Assembly (NCBI GenBank): GCA_900544645.1 | Contig: UQWG01000029.1 | Coordinates: 1 to 23,675 of the forward strand | Source: an uncultured Collinsella sp. | GTDB lineage: Bacteria > Actinomycetota > Coriobacteriia > Coriobacteriales > Coriobacteriaceae | Length of the DNA stretch: 23,675 nt | Direction of reading: 5' to 3' | Shown: positions 22,967 to 23,675 of the stretch, piece by piece | Layout of the letters: every line of letters starts with the position of its first letter | How positions within the stretch are numbered: position 1 is the stretch's first letter | The notes under the pieces: generated by a model | What the model was told of the DNA's origin: nothing | The model's input: only the letters and a program-made list of their open reading frames with translations | Databases searched by the model: none | Position numbers and translations under genes: made by a program

Positions 22967-22981
22967 AAGAGGCTTAGACAT
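22019..22981 (-). CDS. arcC: Carbamate kinase (second, stand-alone copy)
   Basis: 320 aa; same motifs and role as the operon copy, and differing from it in protein only at residue 5 (Leu for Tyr). The last 918 nt of the reading frame are identical to the first copy. Start ATG 22981 fits the family N-terminus and has AAAGGA 8 nt upstream; a start at 23017 would add twelve unrelated residues. Unlike the first copy it is not behind arcB: it has its own AT-rich upstream region (23041-23110), so it is probably transcribed alone and under different control. It converges on the deiminase-like/S24 operon. Extra carbamate kinase could raise ATP yield or serve other carbamoyl phosphate sources. Confidence 0.96.
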   Translation of the reverse strand: MSKPLGKPDRIVVALGGNALGNNPVEQIEAVSNTAHALLGLIEQGNEIIITHGNGPQVGMIQNAFAAAHDAIGTPEMPLPECGAMSQGYIGYHLQQGIGREMHKRYKRWHAATVVTQIECDPDDPAFKNPTKPIGPFYTEEQAKEFMAEDPSKVFVEDSGRGWRRVVASPDPKKIVEADSILNLLDNEFIVIACGGGGIPVVRDYENKGCYKGVPAVIDKDLGGELLAEDCDADVLFLLTAVEHVAINFGKPNQEELEDLTADEAERLADEGQFGKGSMEPKVRAAIKFARSRKGRTCIIGALDKAAETMAGLSGTRIHE

Positions 22982-23048
22982 TGCTGGAATCCTTTCTGTA
23001 AAAGGCCTACAACCCATTAATAACCCGCGTCCGTGCGATACGCGAGTT

Positions 23049-23100
23049 TATTAAGGTTTATATTCTCTTTATCGCTCATTTTATTCATTTTGAAAATAGC
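23049..23100 (-). promoter_or_regulatory. AT-rich putative promoter region of the second arcC
   Basis: The strongest AT-rich patch upstream of 22981. On the minus strand it contains TATAAA (about 23056-23061) and GATAAA as -10 candidates, but no clear -35. TGAATAAAATGA-like sequence here (about 23078-23092) resembles one half of an ArgR box; the other half is missing. Confidence 0.35.
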
Positions 23101-23501
23101 AGAACGGTGAACGGTCGGTTTTGTCCGCTCAGCGTACAGAACCCCAGCTCAGACATATCTACGCCATTTACGTGCAACTTTATTTAAATGCAGCGATGAA
23201 TATGTCGGATTATGCAAACTACATCTCTGCTAAACACAAAACGGACAGCGCAATATCTTACTCGCGCTATACGAGATTCTATGCACTTATAAGTCGAGTA
23301 TGCACCCCTGCAAAAACAAGGGGCTTTTCATCCAGCAAAAGGAATAAAGAAGCGCTCCGAAAAGGCGGCAACAGCCAAGTCCCCCATCCATCCCCAAAGT
23401 GGCGCGAGGTTTCGCGGCAAAGCCGCGAAACAGCGAAAGGGACGGAATACCCGGCCAACTACGTCCTTCATCCGCCCACACAATCTGAGGACGTAGTCGT
23501 A
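23101..23501. other. Hairpin-rich stretch without a recognisable gene
   Basis: No credible gene. Open frames on both strands lack family signatures and ribosome binding sites. Structures seen: CCCCT/AGGGG followed by CTTTT on the plus strand (23305-23328, weak terminator form); a perfect 10-bp hairpin GTTTCGCGGC/GCCGCGAAAC with a 3-nt loop (23409-23431); and ACTACGTCCT/AGGACGTAGT, 10 bp with a 20-nt loop (23458-23497). Confidence 0.5.
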
Positions 23502-23626
23502 GCAGGATCTGAGGGCTAACCTTCGCGGGCACTCCGCAGGACGAAAGAACCCCCGCCGCACGTAGTGCGCAGCAGGGGTTCTTTCATGTCCGAGGACGTC
23601 CGCGAAGGTTAGCCCTCAGATCCTGC
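23502..23626. repeat. Long nested inverted repeat with inner terminator-like hairpin (125 nt)
   Basis: The arms 23502-23530 and 23598-23626 pair over 29 bp with one G-U wobble. Inside, GAAAGAACCCC (near 23543-23553) pairs with GGGGTTCTTTC (near 23575-23585) and encloses a CGCAC/GTGCG stem. On the minus strand the inner stem ends in TTCTTTC, 11 nt after the stop codon at 23637, so it probably terminates that gene. The architecture matches the element at 1431-1573. Confidence 0.8.
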
Positions 23627-23636
23627 GGTGGGAGAC

Positions 23637-23675
23637 TTAGGCCTCGTTGTACACCGTCTTGAGCTTCAGCAGGTG
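23637..23675 (-). CDS. C-terminal end of an unidentified gene (runs off right edge)
   Basis: Minus-strand frame of 12 codons ending in TAA: HLLKLKTVYNEA. The stop codon is followed at 11 nt by a long hairpin with a terminator-like inner stem, which supports a real gene end. Too little is present to identify the protein. Confidence 0.4.
   Translation of the reverse strand, partial: HLLKLKTVYNEA

Noticed and set aside
23121..23519. Plus-strand open frame of 132 codons near the right end
   Set aside because: No ribosome binding site, no recognisable motif, and it runs through several hairpins into the arm of the nested repeat.
23305..23626. CRISPR array
   Set aside because: The repeats are inverted pairs of different sequences, not regularly spaced identical direct repeats, and no cas gene is present.
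23101..23626. tmRNA, RNase P RNA or SRP RNA
   Set aside because: None of the conserved sequences of these RNAs could be found on either strand.

Overview
The window reads as chromosomal DNA of a high-GC anaerobic actinobacterium of the Coriobacteriia, most likely Collinsella or a close relative. This is an inference from base composition, dense minus-strand gene packing, G/C-ending codons and the gene set (complete arginine deiminase locus, LytS/LytTR sensor pairs, UMF1-type MFS carrier); no database search was possible.

Left part (1-1730): the 5' part of a MutY-type adenine glycosylase gene runs off the left edge, directly behind an Rrf2-family regulator with an IscR-like cysteine cluster. 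A tRNA-Asp(GTC) gene follows, with its own promoter and terminator, then a 143-nt near-perfect hairpin element of unknown role. Middle-left (1731-10339), all on the minus strand: a small metallophosphoesterase; a glycosyltransferase / LytS-like kinase / LytTR regulator operon; a UMF1-family MFS transporter; a zinc-dependent phospholipase C-like protein; and a second, paralogous LytS-like kinase / LytTR regulator pair. Middle (10458-14675): an amidohydrolase and an APC permease form a two-gene unit, followed by a plus-strand membrane-anchored C39-like protein.

Right part (14672-22981): arcD-arcA-arcB-arcC run leftwards as an arginine deiminase operon (arginine in, ornithine out; citrulline to carbamoyl phosphate to ATP + NH3 + CO2). 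Divergently, across a 296-bp AT-rich region containing nested inverted repeats, lie a second divergent arginine-deiminase-like gene and, overlapping it, an XRE regulator with a LexA/S24-like C-terminal domain that lacks the catalytic lysine. Next comes a second arcC copy whose last 918 nt are identical to the first, although its 3' flank has diverged by about 5% and its 5' flank is unrelated. The final 0.7 kb has no convincing gene but many hairpins, including a second nested long-hairpin element resembling the one near the left end, and the last 12 codons of an unidentified gene.

The most interesting parts are the divergent deiminase/S24-regulator pair next to the arc operon, the homogenised arcC duplicates, and the two nested-hairpin elements.
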